64,000 nt of DNA from Arthrobacter sp. AFG7.2 (GCF_002892835.1 NZ_PJMB01000002.1:1-64000); one strand, 5' to 3'. Counted from the first letter of the stretch, positions 8,762-17,789 are shown. The notes: a model not told the origin generated them from the letters alone. A program made the numbers and translations.

Positions 8762-9706
8762 GTGGCCAATCCAACCATGAGCACCGCGGTGGCGCCCGGA
8801 CCGCCCCAGGCCGGGGCGGTCCGGAGCAAGTCCCAGCAGAAGCGCCGTAACCGCTACGTCATCGCCCCGCTGGTCCTCATCGGCGTCAACGTGGTGCTCT
8901 TCCTGGTCTTCTTCGTCTGGCCGGGCGCCCTGGGGCTGCTCTACTCCTTCACGGACTACCGCGGCGTGGGCAAGCTGAACTTCATCGGCCTGGCCAACTT
9001 CCAGAAACTCTTCGCGGACAGCACGTTCTACGCCGCCCTGAGCCGTACCTTCGTGTACACGATCCTCTCCGTGCCGCTGATCTACGTCTGCTCCCTCGGG
9101 GTCGCGGCGCTGCTGGTCAGCAAGGCCGTCCGGGGCCGCACGGCGGCCAAGATCGTGATCTTCCTGCCCTGGCTGATATCACCCATCGTGGTGGGTGTCA
9201 TCTGGAAGTGGATGTTCGGCCAGGACTTCGGGTTCGTCAACTTCGTCATCGCCACCTTGGGCGGAAGCCCGGTGCCGTGGTCAAGCAACGGCAACCTGGC
9301 CCTCGCAGTGGTCATTTTCGCCTCGGCCTGGGGCGGCACTGCCTTCAACATGCTGCTATTCATCGCGGCCCTGAAGAACATCCCGGAAGCCCTGCTGGAG
9401 GCAGCCGAGCTGGACGGGGCGAACGCCTGGCAGCGCTTCCTGAACGTCACGCTCCCGGGCATCGCGCCGACGTCGTTCATGGTCATCCTGCTCTCCACCA
9501 TCCATGCCATGAAGGAATTCGCCATGATCCAGGCCCTCACCAACGGCGGCCCGGGAACCGAGAACACCCTGATCGTGCAGTACATCTACAAGACCGGCTT
9601 CGAGCAGTCCAAGGTGGGCTACGCAAGTGCTGCCTCCATGGTCCTGATGGTGGTCCTGCTGGCGATCGCCCTCATCCAGCTGCGCTTCAACCGGAAGAAG
9701 GCCTGA
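8762..9706 (+). CDS. Sugar ABC transporter permease (MalF/UgpA type)
   Basis: 314 residues with six hydrophobic segments. The cytoplasmic coupling motif EALLEAAELDGANAWQRFLNVTLPG (about residues 212-236) is the EAA loop that contacts the ATPase. No ATPase gene is present in the operon; as in many actinobacteria a shared MsmK-type ATPase encoded elsewhere probably energises it. A GTG start is used 3 nt after the binding-protein stop; an ATG five codons later is an alternative. It pairs with the next permease, 2 nt downstream. Confidence 0.88.
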   Translation: MANPTMSTAVAPGPPQAGAVRSKSQQKRRNRYVIAPLVLIGVNVVLFLVFFVWPGALGLLYSFTDYRGVGKLNFIGLANFQKLFADSTFYAALSRTFVYTILSVPLIYVCSLGVAALLVSKAVRGRTAAKIVIFLPWLISPIVVGVIWKWMFGQDFGFVNFVIATLGGSPVPWSSNGNLALAVVIFASAWGGTAFNMLLFIAALKNIPEALLEAAELDGANAWQRFLNVTLPGIAPTSFMVILLSTIHAMKEFAMIQALTNGGPGTENTLIVQYIYKTGFEQSKVGYASAASMVLMVVLLAIALIQLRFNRKKA

Positions 9707-9708
9707 CC

Positions 9709-10644
9709 ATGGCAACTGCTGCCAACCTGCCTCCCGTCATCGCAGAGGAAGCCGCGCTCGGAGCTGAGAAGGCGGAGGACGCCAAGGGGAAGCCCGGCAA
9801 ATCCGGCAACCGCGGCAACAGGGAAGGACGCGCCAGGCTGTCCGTTCCCCTCACCGTGCTGATGTGGGTCATCGCCGCGATCTATGCACTGCCGCTGCTC
9901 TGGTTCCTCCTCAGCTCGTTCAAGCCGGGCAGCGAGCTCTTCAGCTACCCGCTGTCCATGATTCCCCGGGAGTGGACCTTCCAAGGGTTCGTGGACGCCT
10001 GGGAGCGGGTGGACTTCGCGCAGTACTTCCTGAACACCGCCACCGTGGCGGTTGTCACCACTGTGCTCACCGTGTTCTTCAGCGCCTGCACGGGCTACGC
10101 GCTGGCCAAGTACAACAACAAGGGCACCAGGCTGTTCTTCGTCTGTATCCTGGCCACCACCATGCTTCCCACCGAGGTGATCCTGAACCCCACGTTCTCG
10201 GTGATCCGTGACCTCGGCCTGTACAACTCGCTGGCCGGCATCATCGTGCCGTCCGTGCTCACCGCCACGGGTGTGTTCATGTTCCGGCAGTTCTTCCTCA
10301 CGGTTCCTGACGACCTGCTGCACTCAGCCCGCATCGACGGTGCAAGCGAGCTGGCCATCTTCTTCCGGATCATGCTTCCGCTGTCCAGGCCCATCCTGTT
10401 CACGCTGGCCATCTTCTCGTTCCAGTGGCGCTGGAACGACTACATCTGGCCGCTGATCGTCCTCAACGATCCCAAGTGGTACACGCTGCAGGTTGCACTG
10501 CGCAGCATCGTCGGGGCGGAAAACATCGACTGGCCCGTGCTCCTGGGTGCCTCGGTAATCTCCATTTTGCCGCTGGTCCTGGTGTTCTTCGTGTTCCAGA
10601 AATACGTGCTCAACGCTGACGTCAGCGCTGGCCTGAAGGATTAG
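9709..10644 (+). CDS. Sugar ABC transporter permease (MalG type)
   Basis: 311 residues. The frame is open far upstream inside the previous permease, but the ATG at 9709 directly follows that gene's stop and gives a normal MalG-length protein with a hydrophilic Lys/Gly-rich N-terminal tail of about 45 residues before the first membrane segment. The EAA loop appears as DLLHSARIDGASELAIFFRIMLPLS (about 205-229). Second subunit of the sugar importer. Confidence 0.88.
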   Translation: MATAANLPPVIAEEAALGAEKAEDAKGKPGKSGNRGNREGRARLSVPLTVLMWVIAAIYALPLLWFLLSSFKPGSELFSYPLSMIPREWTFQGFVDAWERVDFAQYFLNTATVAVVTTVLTVFFSACTGYALAKYNNKGTRLFFVCILATTMLPTEVILNPTFSVIRDLGLYNSLAGIIVPSVLTATGVFMFRQFFLTVPDDLLHSARIDGASELAIFFRIMLPLSRPILFTLAIFSFQWRWNDYIWPLIVLNDPKWYTLQVALRSIVGAENIDWPVLLGASVISILPLVLVFFVFQKYVLNADVSAGLKD

Positions 10645-10689
10645 GCATTCCGCCCTGTTAGCCGGCGGAACCCGTGAAAGGTGACTATT

Positions 10690-12441
10690 TTGCATACAGC
10701 CCAGGCCGACGTCGCGTTCCTGGACCGGGTGGTGGAGGCGGCGGACCGGCACGTGGAGGCGCTGCTGGAAACGCACGACGCCGAGGTGCCGGGCCTGGCG
10801 CACAGGCCTGCGATGGGCAGGCTGCTGGCCATGGTCGCGGTCTTCACCGAGCCAGGCTCCGCCTTTCGCGAAGCTGACGGGCTGCGGGAACCGATGGCCA
10901 GGTGCCTGGACCGGCTGGAAATGCTGCAGGGCCCCACCGGCCTGTTCGACGGCACCAACCTGTGCTCACCGCCGGACTCAGCCTTCACCCTCAATGATGT
11001 GTGCCTGGCGCTCAGCCTCATCCGGGCGCTTGACGGACCGGGGGACCCGTTGCTGGCTGAGGTTGATGCCAGGCTCAGCGGCATTGTTTCCCGCGCCATC
11101 GACGCCATGGTCACCGGCGGAGTGCATACGCCCAACCACCGCTGGGAATTGTGCGCGGCACTGGCGCAGATCAACGGCCTTCAGCCGCGGCCTGATATCG
11201 CGGAGAGGATCGGGGAGTGGCTGGCCGAAGGGATCGACCAGCTCCCGGATGGGATGTACTCAGAGCGCAGCCCGCTGTACGCCACCGCCGTCACCAACCC
11301 GTCGCTGATCACCATTGCGGACAGCTCGGGACGGCCGGAACTGCTGGACCACGTCCGCCGGAACCTCACCGCGTTCCTGCCGTGGTTCAGCCCGGACGGT
11401 AACGTCGAGTCAGTATTTTCGCGGCGGCAGGACCAGTGGATGGATTTCGACGCCGCCCCCTTCCTTCCGCTGTACCGCCGCCTCGCCAACCAGGACGGAC
11501 GGCACGACTTCGCCGCCGCGGCCGCCTGGCTGGACCGGCTTCCCCTGCATGAGCCCGCCAAGCTCCTGGCGATGACCCGGCTGGATCCCTGGCTTCGGGA
11601 GGCGCTGCCCGGCAACCGGCCTGCAGGAGCCCTGGCGCCGTCGTCGAACGGGGACGAAGGACTCCCCGCCACATTCATCCCGGCAGACGCGGCCCTTGGG
11701 GACTGCGGCGTGTACCGGTTCCGGCGGGCGGGATCGGTCACCACCGTCTTTGGCGGCTGCGATGAACTGGTTCCGGGCGTGGTGTCCGGCCTTGCCACGA
11801 ATCCCACCTTCCTCCGGTTCGCACACGGTGCAGCCGTGCTCGCCGGGGTCCGGCTGTCCCGCAGCTTCTTTGACCTCGGCCCGTTCCGCAGCCGGAACAC
11901 AGAGCGGATCGGCACTGCCGTGACCATGGCGGAAGAGTTGGAAGCAAACTTCTACCTGCCGCTGCCACCGCAAAAGCGCCGGGCGGACGGCATCTACGCG
12001 CTGGAGCATGAGGGGCGGTTCAGCGCCAGCATGGACTTCCGCAGCCGGCCCACCGTTGTCCACCGGCTTGCCACCCACGTTGCCGTGCAGGTTGAGGGGG
12101 AGCACACTGTGCTGGAGATCAGTTTCGAGGGCGCGGACACTGCATTCGCCCTCGAGCTGACGTTCCGGCCGGGCGGAACCCTCGACGGCGTCATCCCCCT
12201 GGCTGCGCCGGATACCTTCCAGCTGGTGGAGGGCGCGGGCAGCTACCGTTTGGGTGGCGACGTCATCGAGTTCGGTCCCGGTTCAGCTGCCCATCCTGAC
12301 ACCCCGGCCGCCTACAACCCCGGTGAAACCTACCGCTACCTGGCGGGAACCAATGCCTCCGGGGGTGTGAAGGTATTCATCACGGGCCGCACGTCCGGCA
12401 GCCACCGCTTTACACTGCGCGGCCGCTCCCTGGCGTCCTAG
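10690..12441 (+). CDS. Lyase-like protein at end of sugar ABC operon
   Basis: 583 residues, soluble, no signal peptide. The first half is helical with repeated hydrophobic helices and HTPNHRWELCAALAQINGL (about residues 138-156); the second half is beta-rich. This helical-toroid plus beta-sandwich order is that of heparinase/alginate-lyase-type polysaccharide lyases, and the operon position behind an oligosaccharide importer fits cytoplasmic breakdown of the imported sugar. I do not recognise a precise family, so substrate and even lyase activity are inference. The TTG at 10690 is chosen because AAAGGTGA (10677-10684) lies 5 nt upstream; a GTG at 10681 is the alternative. Its stop overlaps that of the convergent CPBP gene. 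Confidence 0.6.
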   Translation: MHTAQADVAFLDRVVEAADRHVEALLETHDAEVPGLAHRPAMGRLLAMVAVFTEPGSAFREADGLREPMARCLDRLEMLQGPTGLFDGTNLCSPPDSAFTLNDVCLALSLIRALDGPGDPLLAEVDARLSGIVSRAIDAMVTGGVHTPNHRWELCAALAQINGLQPRPDIAERIGEWLAEGIDQLPDGMYSERSPLYATAVTNPSLITIADSSGRPELLDHVRRNLTAFLPWFSPDGNVESVFSRRQDQWMDFDAAPFLPLYRRLANQDGRHDFAAAAAWLDRLPLHEPAKLLAMTRLDPWLREALPGNRPAGALAPSSNGDEGLPATFIPADAALGDCGVYRFRRAGSVTTVFGGCDELVPGVVSGLATNPTFLRFAHGAAVLAGVRLSRSFFDLGPFRSRNTERIGTAVTMAEELEANFYLPLPPQKRRADGIYALEHEGRFSASMDFRSRPTVVHRLATHVAVQVEGEHTVLEISFEGADTAFALELTFRPGGTLDGVIPLAAPDTFQLVEGAGSYRLGGDVIEFGPGSAAHPDTPAAYNPGETYRYLAGTNASGGVKVFITGRTSGSHRFTLRGRSLAS

Positions 12442-13199
12442 GGCTGCACCTGCTGGAGCTGTTCGAAGACCTCCGGCGGGATGGCATAGATAAACACCAC
12501 GGCCAACAGGTTCTTGGCGGCGTGGACAAGGTACGCGAACATCAGGTTCTTCCCGGTCCAGACGTACACGAACACCAGCGTGGCGCCCATGGCCAGGTAC
12601 GGGAGCAGCGCGGTAAAGGTGATGGCCTCCTGGCCCACGATATGCAACGCCGCGAACAGCACTACGGACAGGGCGCAGCAGATCCAGATGTTCACCCGCC
12701 GGCTCAGCTTCCCGATCAGCAGGTGGCGGAAGATGTACTCCTCGACGAAAGGTCCCACTACCACCAGCAGTGGAACCATCAGCCAGGCCGGGATCTGCTG
12801 CGCCAGTTCCTGCAGCCCCGCCTGGTTTGCCGATGTCTGGGCCTCCCCGCTGAGTGCCACCACCACGGCGGTCAGGATCATCATGGCAATCACCGCAGCG
12901 GGAACCATCAGCAGCGTGAACCAGGGCCGGGTGGCGAGCACCTTGAGGTCACGGCCCACCACTTTTCCGGCGGCCCACAGCGCCAGTATGCCCACGGAGG
13001 CATAGAAGAGCAGGTTGACGGCATAGGATGCAGCCGCCGGGGTGGGCGCCAGTTGGCGCAACAGCGGTGCCAGCAGTTCCCCGGCGATTGCGAAGAACCC
13101 TGCAATAGCAACGTAGAGGCCGAGGGTGGCGAAGTCGAGGCGTGTGAAGCGGTACAGCTGTGGCTGCGGAGCGGGTGGTATTCGGTGGGCGGTAGCCAT
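12438..13199 (-). CDS. CPBP-family intramembrane metalloprotease
   Basis: 253 residues with about eight hydrophobic segments. The family motifs are visible: EEYIFR (EExxxR, about residues 146-151) and FAALH (FxxxH, about 181-185), the metal-binding residues of CAAX-prenyl-protease/bacteriocin-processing (Abi) enzymes. Substrates are not predictable. The ATG follows a TAGGCT box by 6 nt, and the promoter region is only 55 bp wide, shared with the divergent metal importer. Its stop codon overlaps the stop of the convergent upstream gene through a CTAG palindrome. Confidence 0.85.
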   Translation of the reverse strand: MATAHRIPPAPQPQLYRFTRLDFATLGLYVAIAGFFAIAGELLAPLLRQLAPTPAAASYAVNLLFYASVGILALWAAGKVVGRDLKVLATRPWFTLLMVPAAVIAMMILTAVVVALSGEAQTSANQAGLQELAQQIPAWLMVPLLVVVGPFVEEYIFRHLLIGKLSRRVNIWICCALSVVLFAALHIVGQEAITFTALLPYLAMGATLVFVYVWTGKNLMFAYLVHAAKNLLAVVFIYAIPPEVFEQLQQVQP

Positions 13200-13205
13200 G
13201 ACTTC

Positions 13206-13211
13206 AGCCTA
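13206..13211 (-). promoter_or_regulatory. -10 box of a leaderless promoter (CPBP gene)
   Basis: TAGGCT, 6 nt, then ATG at 13199. Confidence 0.5.
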
Positions 13212-13217
13212 AGCGCG

Positions 13218-13247
13218 TTGCCGGAGGAAACGTGCTTCCCGTAGAAT
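13218..13247 (+). promoter_or_regulatory. Leaderless promoter of the metal ABC operon
   Basis: TTGCCG (13218-13223), 18-nt spacer, TAGAAT (13242-13247), then 7 nt to the ATG at 13255. A well-formed -35/-10 pair. No clear palindrome for a metal regulator is seen in the short gap to the divergent gene. Confidence 0.6.
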
Positions 13248-13254
13248 CTTCGGT

Positions 13255-14238
13255 ATGCCTAAATCTATGTTTCGGTGCGCCAAAGTAGCCGCCCGAACCG
13301 GCACGCGGCAATCGGCACGCTTCCGTACGGCGGCCATTGCCGCCGTTGTGCTTTCCCTCGTGCTGACTGCCTGCGGCGGCGGTGCCGCAGGCAACGGCGA
13401 CGGCAAGAAGGTGGTCCTGACCACCTTCACAGTGCTGGCGGACGTCGCCCGGAATGTTGCCGGAGACAAGCTCACGGTCGAGTCCATCACCAAAGCCGGG
13501 GCCGAAATCCACGGCTATGAGCCGACCCCCGGCGACATCAGGAAGGCCTCGAAAGCCGACCTGATCCTGGACAACGGCCTGAACCTGGAAGCCTGGTTCG
13601 GGCAGTTCGTGGAGGGGCTAGACGTACCGCATGCCGTGGTCAGCGAGGGTGTGGAGCCCCTGTCCATCAGCGAGGACTCCTACCGCGGCAAGCCCAACCC
13701 GCACGCCTGGATGTCGCCGCTCAACGTCCAGATCTATGTGGACAACATGGTCCGGGCCTTTTCGGGCCTCGATCCCGGCAACGCCGAGGTGTTCAAGGCC
13801 AACGGTGAGGCCTATAAGGCGGAGCTCCAGGCTGTGCAGGACCGGATGATCTCCAGCCTGGCCGGCGTTCCGGAAAACCAGCGGGCACTGGTCACGTGTG
13901 AGGGAGCCTTCTCCTACCTTGCCCGCGACGCCGGGCTGACCGAGGTGTACATCTGGGCTGTCAATGCCGAGCAGCAGGCCACACCCCAGCAGATCACCCG
14001 CGCCATCGAGTACGTCAGGGCCAACCAGGTCCCGGCGGTGTTCTGCGAATCCACAGTCTCCGATGCGCCGATGCGGCAGGTGGTGGAAGCAACGGGAGCC
14101 AAGTTCGGCGGAACGCTGTATGTGGACTCGCTGTCGGAGACGGACGGGCCGGTGCCCACTTACCTGGAGCTCATCAGGCATGACGCGGACGTGATCACAA
14201 ATGCGCTCGCAGGCGCCCCCGCCGGAGCGGGATCATGA
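13255..14238 (+). CDS. Metal (Mn/Zn/Fe) ABC transporter substrate-binding lipoprotein
   Basis: 327 residues. Cationic N-terminus, hydrophobic core and lipobox VLTACGG (Cys about residue 38) mark a lipoprotein. Metal ligands of the cluster A-I family are visible: HGYEPTPGDI (about residue 86), NPHAWMSP (about 147), a conserved Glu in CEGAFSYLARDAG (about 213-225), and a late Asp in YVDSLSETDGP. The HxYEPTP and NGLNLEAWF signatures resemble Mn/Fe-type (SitA/YfeA) proteins more than ZnuA, and there is no His-rich loop. First gene of a three-gene importer, overlapping the ATPase gene by 4 nt. Confidence 0.88.
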   Translation: MPKSMFRCAKVAARTGTRQSARFRTAAIAAVVLSLVLTACGGGAAGNGDGKKVVLTTFTVLADVARNVAGDKLTVESITKAGAEIHGYEPTPGDIRKASKADLILDNGLNLEAWFGQFVEGLDVPHAVVSEGVEPLSISEDSYRGKPNPHAWMSPLNVQIYVDNMVRAFSGLDPGNAEVFKANGEAYKAELQAVQDRMISSLAGVPENQRALVTCEGAFSYLARDAGLTEVYIWAVNAEQQATPQQITRAIEYVRANQVPAVFCESTVSDAPMRQVVEATGAKFGGTLYVDSLSETDGPVPTYLELIRHDADVITNALAGAPAGAGS

Positions 14239-14981
14239 GCGCCCCGGCCATCCTCGTTGAGAACGTCACCGTCCACTACGGCGAGGTGCTGGCTTTGGAC
14301 TCCGCATCCCTGACGGTTGAACCTGCGCGGATCTGCGGCCTGGTAGGCATGAACGGTTCCGGCAAGTCGACGCTGTTCAAGGTGATTATGGGCATGGTCA
14401 AGCCCGACGCCGGCACAGTCCTGATCGGAGGCCAGCCACCTTCCCGGGCGCGGAAGCAGGGCGGCATCGGCTATGTGCCGCAGAGTGAGGATGTTGACTG
14501 GCAATTCCCACTGTCCGTGAAGGATGTAGTGATGATGGGCCGCTACGGGCACCAGGGATTCACCCGCCGGGCCTCCAGGGCGGACCGCGCTGCCGTGGAT
14601 GAAGCGCTGGACCGGGTGGAACTCGGTGACTACGCGGGGCGGCAAATCGGGCAGCTGTCCGGCGGCCAGAAAAAACGCGCCTTCGTGGCCCGGGGAATCG
14701 CGCAGGGCGCCACCACCATGCTCCTGGACGAACCCTTCGCAGGTGTGGACAAGCGGTCCGAAGCCACCATCACCCGGCTGCTGCGCGAGCTCGCCTCGGA
14801 CGGCTGCACCATCCTGGTGTCCACCCACGATCTGCACGCCCTCCCGCAACTGTGCGACGAAGCCGTGCTGCTGATGCACCGGGTACTCATGCACGGCCCG
14901 CCGGAACTGGTCCTGCAGCCGGAGAACCTCGCCATGGCATTTGGCCTGGATGTGCTCAACCGGGAAGAAACGGGCTCATGA
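14235..14981 (+). CDS. Metal ABC transporter ATP-binding protein
   Basis: 248 residues. Walker A GMNGSGKST (about residues 37-45), Q-loop in YVPQSEDVDWQFP, signature LSGGQKKR (about 140), Walker B TMLLDEPFAGVD and a switch His in VSTHD. The VDWQFP segment after the Q-loop is characteristic of ATPases of Mn/Zn importers. It is joined to both neighbours by 4-nt ATGA overlaps, so the three proteins should be made in coupled amounts. Confidence 0.92.
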   Translation: MSAPAILVENVTVHYGEVLALDSASLTVEPARICGLVGMNGSGKSTLFKVIMGMVKPDAGTVLIGGQPPSRARKQGGIGYVPQSEDVDWQFPLSVKDVVMMGRYGHQGFTRRASRADRAAVDEALDRVELGDYAGRQIGQLSGGQKKRAFVARGIAQGATTMLLDEPFAGVDKRSEATITRLLRELASDGCTILVSTHDLHALPQLCDEAVLLMHRVLMHGPPELVLQPENLAMAFGLDVLNREETGS

Positions 14982-15850
14982 TGGAACTCCTGCTCGAACC
15001 GCTCAGCTACGACTTCATGGTCCGTGCCATCGTGACCACCGCTCTTGCCGCCGTGGTGTGCGCCGTACTCAGCTGCTGGCTGGTCCTCATCGGCTGGTCC
15101 CTCATGGGTGACGCCGTCTCGCACGCGGTGCTGCCCGGCGTCGTCCTGGCCTACATCGTGGGGGCTCCCTTTGCCCTCGGAGCACTCGTCTTCGCCCTGG
15201 TGGCTGTCACCCTGATAGGGGTGGTCCGCAACACCAGCCGGGTGAAGGAGGACGCCGCGATCGGCATTGTGTTCTCCTCCCTCTTCGCCCTGGGCCTGGT
15301 GCTGATCTCGGTCACGCCCAGCCAGACGGACCTGAACCACATCATCTTTGGCAACCTCCTGGGCGTCAGCATCCCGGACCTCATCCAGGTCCTGGTGCTG
15401 GGCGTCGTGGCCTTCGCCATCCTGATCCTCAAGCGGCGCGACCTCACGCTTTACGCCTTCGATCCCACCCATGCGCACGCCATCGGGCTGTCGCCCCAAA
15501 AGCTTGGGGCATTGCTGCTGGGCCTGCTGGCCCTGACCTCCGTGGTGGCGCTGCAGACGGTGGGCGTGGTGCTGGTGGTGGCCATGCTCATCATCCCGGG
15601 CGCCACGGCCTACCTTCTCACGGACAGGTTCTCGCGGATGCTGGTGATCGCGCCGGTGGTGTCGGCACTCTGTTCCATCAGCGGAATCTACCTCAGCTAC
15701 TACCTGGACACAGCCTCGGGCGCCATGGTGGTTTTGACGCAGGGCGTGGTGTTCGCCGCCGTCTACCTCTTCAGCCCGCGGCAGGGACTGATCGGAACCC
15801 GGCTGGCCATGGCACGGCGCAGAAAGGCGGCCGTACTCGCCGCAGGCTGA
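14978..15850 (+). CDS. Metal ABC transporter permease
   Basis: 290 residues with eight or nine hydrophobic segments, ABC-3 family. The segment GDAVSHAVLPGVVLAY near residue 40 is the conserved TM entry of MntB/ZnuB permeases. The start ATG overlaps the ATPase stop (ATGA); the frame is open further upstream but only inside the ATPase gene. Together with the two preceding genes it forms a complete importer. Confidence 0.92.
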   Translation: MMELLLEPLSYDFMVRAIVTTALAAVVCAVLSCWLVLIGWSLMGDAVSHAVLPGVVLAYIVGAPFALGALVFALVAVTLIGVVRNTSRVKEDAAIGIVFSSLFALGLVLISVTPSQTDLNHIIFGNLLGVSIPDLIQVLVLGVVAFAILILKRRDLTLYAFDPTHAHAIGLSPQKLGALLLGLLALTSVVALQTVGVVLVVAMLIIPGATAYLLTDRFSRMLVIAPVVSALCSISGIYLSYYLDTASGAMVVLTQGVVFAAVYLFSPRQGLIGTRLAMARRRKAAVLAAG

Positions 15851-15858
15851 GGCGCCGG

Positions 15859-15890
15859 CTGCTTGACTCGGCAACTGCTTGACTCGGCAA
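15859..15890. repeat. Perfect 16-bp tandem repeat
   Basis: CTGCTTGACTCGGCAA occurs twice without spacer (15859-15874, 15875-15890), just after the metal permease gene and upstream of the ABC-F gene. Each copy contains TTGACT, a possible -35 hexamer. It may be a regulator site or a slipped duplication. Confidence 0.8.
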
Positions 15891-15914
15891 CCCCGGGGCG
15901 GGCAGGCTGGAGCC

Positions 15915-15926
15915 ATGAAGTCCTAG
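15915..15926 (+). other. Possible 3-codon leader peptide (MKS) upstream of ABC-F gene
   Basis: ATG AAG TCC TAG, preceded by CTGGAG about 4 nt upstream. Very short, but it lies immediately before a strong hairpin and 115 nt before an ABC-F gene, where translated leaders that sense drug-stalled ribosomes are known. Chance occurrence cannot be ruled out. Confidence 0.3.
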
Positions 15927-15929
15927 CCA

Positions 15930-15949
15930 ACAGCCCGCCAGCGGGCTGT
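15930..15949 (+). terminator. Hairpin: terminator of metal operon or attenuator of ABC-F gene
   Basis: ACAGCCCGC (15930-15938) and GCGGGCTGT (15941-15949) are perfect inverted repeats separated by CA. No long U-tract follows. It lies 4 nt after the possible mini-ORF. Confidence 0.5.
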
Positions 15950-16040
15950 CTTCCGATGACCAGGGCCGCCGTCGAACGCCGGACGTACTGTCCGGCCCAG
16001 CCCCGGCGGCCACACTGCGGAACCTTTGCGAGGACTTCTT

Positions 16041-17789
16041 TTGACTGGACACCTGAACCTTTCGGCCGTCTCCCACGGTTACGGCGACCGCCAGCTGCTG
16101 GAACGCATCAGCCTGGTCATCACGGCCGGCGAGCACGTTGCTGTCGTGGGTGAAAACGGCGCCGGGAAATCGACCCTGCTCCGGATCATGGCCGGCCTCG
16201 AAGCTCCTGACGAAGGCGCAGTGGCAATAGAAGGCCGGGTGGGCCACCTCGCCCAGACCCACGGGCTGCCGGAGTCCTTCACTCTGGGAGCCGCCGTGGA
16301 CGCCTCCCTTGCCCCGCTGCGTGCCCTTGAAGCTGAGCTTGACCGGCTGGAGGCCGACCTCGCGGACGCAGAGGACAACGAATTGGAAGCCTACGGCCGG
16401 CTGCAAACGGAGTACCAGCTGCGCGAAGGCTACGCGGCCGAGTCCCGGGTGGAGGCCGCGCTGGACCGGCTGGGACTGGGCGGCCTGGACCGGAACCGGG
16501 TGCTGGGATCGCTGTCCGGGGGTGAACAGGAACGCGTCGCGCTGGCCTGTCTCCTGGCCGACCCGGCAGATATCCTGCTCCTGGACGAACCCACCAACCA
16601 CCTCGACGCCCGGGGAACGGCCTGGCTGGAGGACCGGCTGGCCGCCCACCGCGGCACCGTGGTGGTGGTGTCCCATGACCGCGTACTCCTCCGCAAGGTG
16701 GCCAATACCATCATCGAAGTCGACGCCGAGCGCCGCAGCGTGAGCCGCTATGGCAACGGCTACAACGGCTACCTCCGGGAGAAGGCAGCCGAACGCGCGC
16801 GCTGGGTTCAGCAGTACCACAACTGGATTGATGCCATGGAATCCGAAAAGCGGCAGGCCGAAACTGTAGCGGGGACCATGGGTTACGGCCGCAAGCGCGA
16901 TGGCGACAAAATCGGCTTCGACTTCAAGGCAGGTACCTGGCAAAAGGCAGCCAGCAGCCAGGTCCGCAACGCCCAGGAGCGGCTGCGCCGGCTCGAAGCA
17001 AGCCCTGTGGACCGCCCGCCCGTACCCCTGCGGCTCACTGTCGACCTCACTGCTGACTCCGGGGCGGGCCCCTCCGGTGGCGCTTCCTCGGGCGATGCCT
17101 CCGCGGCACCCGGGCCGGCGGCACTGCAGGACGGTGCGGCAGCGCTGGCTGCGCGGGGCATCAGCGTGCCCGGCCGGCTCGCAAGGACGGACTTCCGCGC
17201 CGGTGCCGGCGAGAAGATCCTCATCACCGGGCCCAACGGCGCGGGCAAGTCCACGCTTCTGTCCGTCCTGGCGGGAACACTGTTACCCGGGACGGGTTCG
17301 GTTGAACGGCACGGGCGGACCGGCTACCTGCAGCAGGAGCTCGAGTTGCCGCCGCGGCCCGCGCTGCGGCTGCTGCCGGCCTTCGCAGCCGGGCTGGGCG
17401 GCAACATCGATGAGCACGCCGAGGCCCTGCTGGGGCTGGGGCTGTTCCGTGCCCGCGAGTTCCACGTTCCTGTCGGCAGCCTGTCCGTCGGCCAGCAGCG
17501 CCGGCTCGCCCTTGCCCGGCTGCTGCTGGGCGGCTACGGCACCCTGGTCATGGACGAGCCCACCAACCATCTGGCGCCCGTCCTGGTGGAGCAACTCGAG
17601 GCGGCGCTCGCTGGTTTCACCGGGACGCTGGTCATGGTCAGCCATGACCGCGCGCTGCGGGAATGGTTTTCTGCCTGTGCACGGCGCGGCGCTGCGGCGG
17701 CCGGACAGGAAAGCACCCGGGCCGGGAACACCGCTGTCGGGCAGTGGACCAGGTACTCCATGGACAAGGGCGTGCTCGCGCCGGTTTAG
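16041..17789 (+). CDS. ABC-F family ATPase (ribosome-associated)
   Basis: 582 residues, two ABC domains and no membrane segments. First domain: Walker A GENGAGKST, signature LSGGEQERVALA, Walker B ILLLDEPTNHLD. Second domain: Walker A GPNGAGKST, signature LSVGQQRRLALA, Walker B LVMDEPTNHLAP. The linker between them is Arg/Lys-rich, as needed for reaching the ribosomal E/P site. Proteins of this type either act in translation or protect ribosomes against macrolide, lincosamide or pleuromutilin drugs; the LSVGQ-type second signature is reminiscent of actinomycete antibiotic-resistance members (TlrC/OleB-like). The TTG at 16041 has GAGGA (16030-16034) at ideal spacing and is preferred to the TTG at 16026. 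Confidence 0.85.
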   Translation: MTGHLNLSAVSHGYGDRQLLERISLVITAGEHVAVVGENGAGKSTLLRIMAGLEAPDEGAVAIEGRVGHLAQTHGLPESFTLGAAVDASLAPLRALEAELDRLEADLADAEDNELEAYGRLQTEYQLREGYAAESRVEAALDRLGLGGLDRNRVLGSLSGGEQERVALACLLADPADILLLDEPTNHLDARGTAWLEDRLAAHRGTVVVVSHDRVLLRKVANTIIEVDAERRSVSRYGNGYNGYLREKAAERARWVQQYHNWIDAMESEKRQAETVAGTMGYGRKRDGDKIGFDFKAGTWQKAASSQVRNAQERLRRLEASPVDRPPVPLRLTVDLTADSGAGPSGGASSGDASAAPGPAALQDGAAALAARGISVPGRLARTDFRAGAGEKILITGPNGAGKSTLLSVLAGTLLPGTGSVERHGRTGYLQQELELPPRPALRLLPAFAAGLGGNIDEHAEALLGLGLFRAREFHVPVGSLSVGQQRRLALARLLLGGYGTLVMDEPTNHLAPVLVEQLEAALAGFTGTLVMVSHDRALREWFSACARRGAAAAGQESTRAGNTAVGQWTRYSMDKGVLAPV

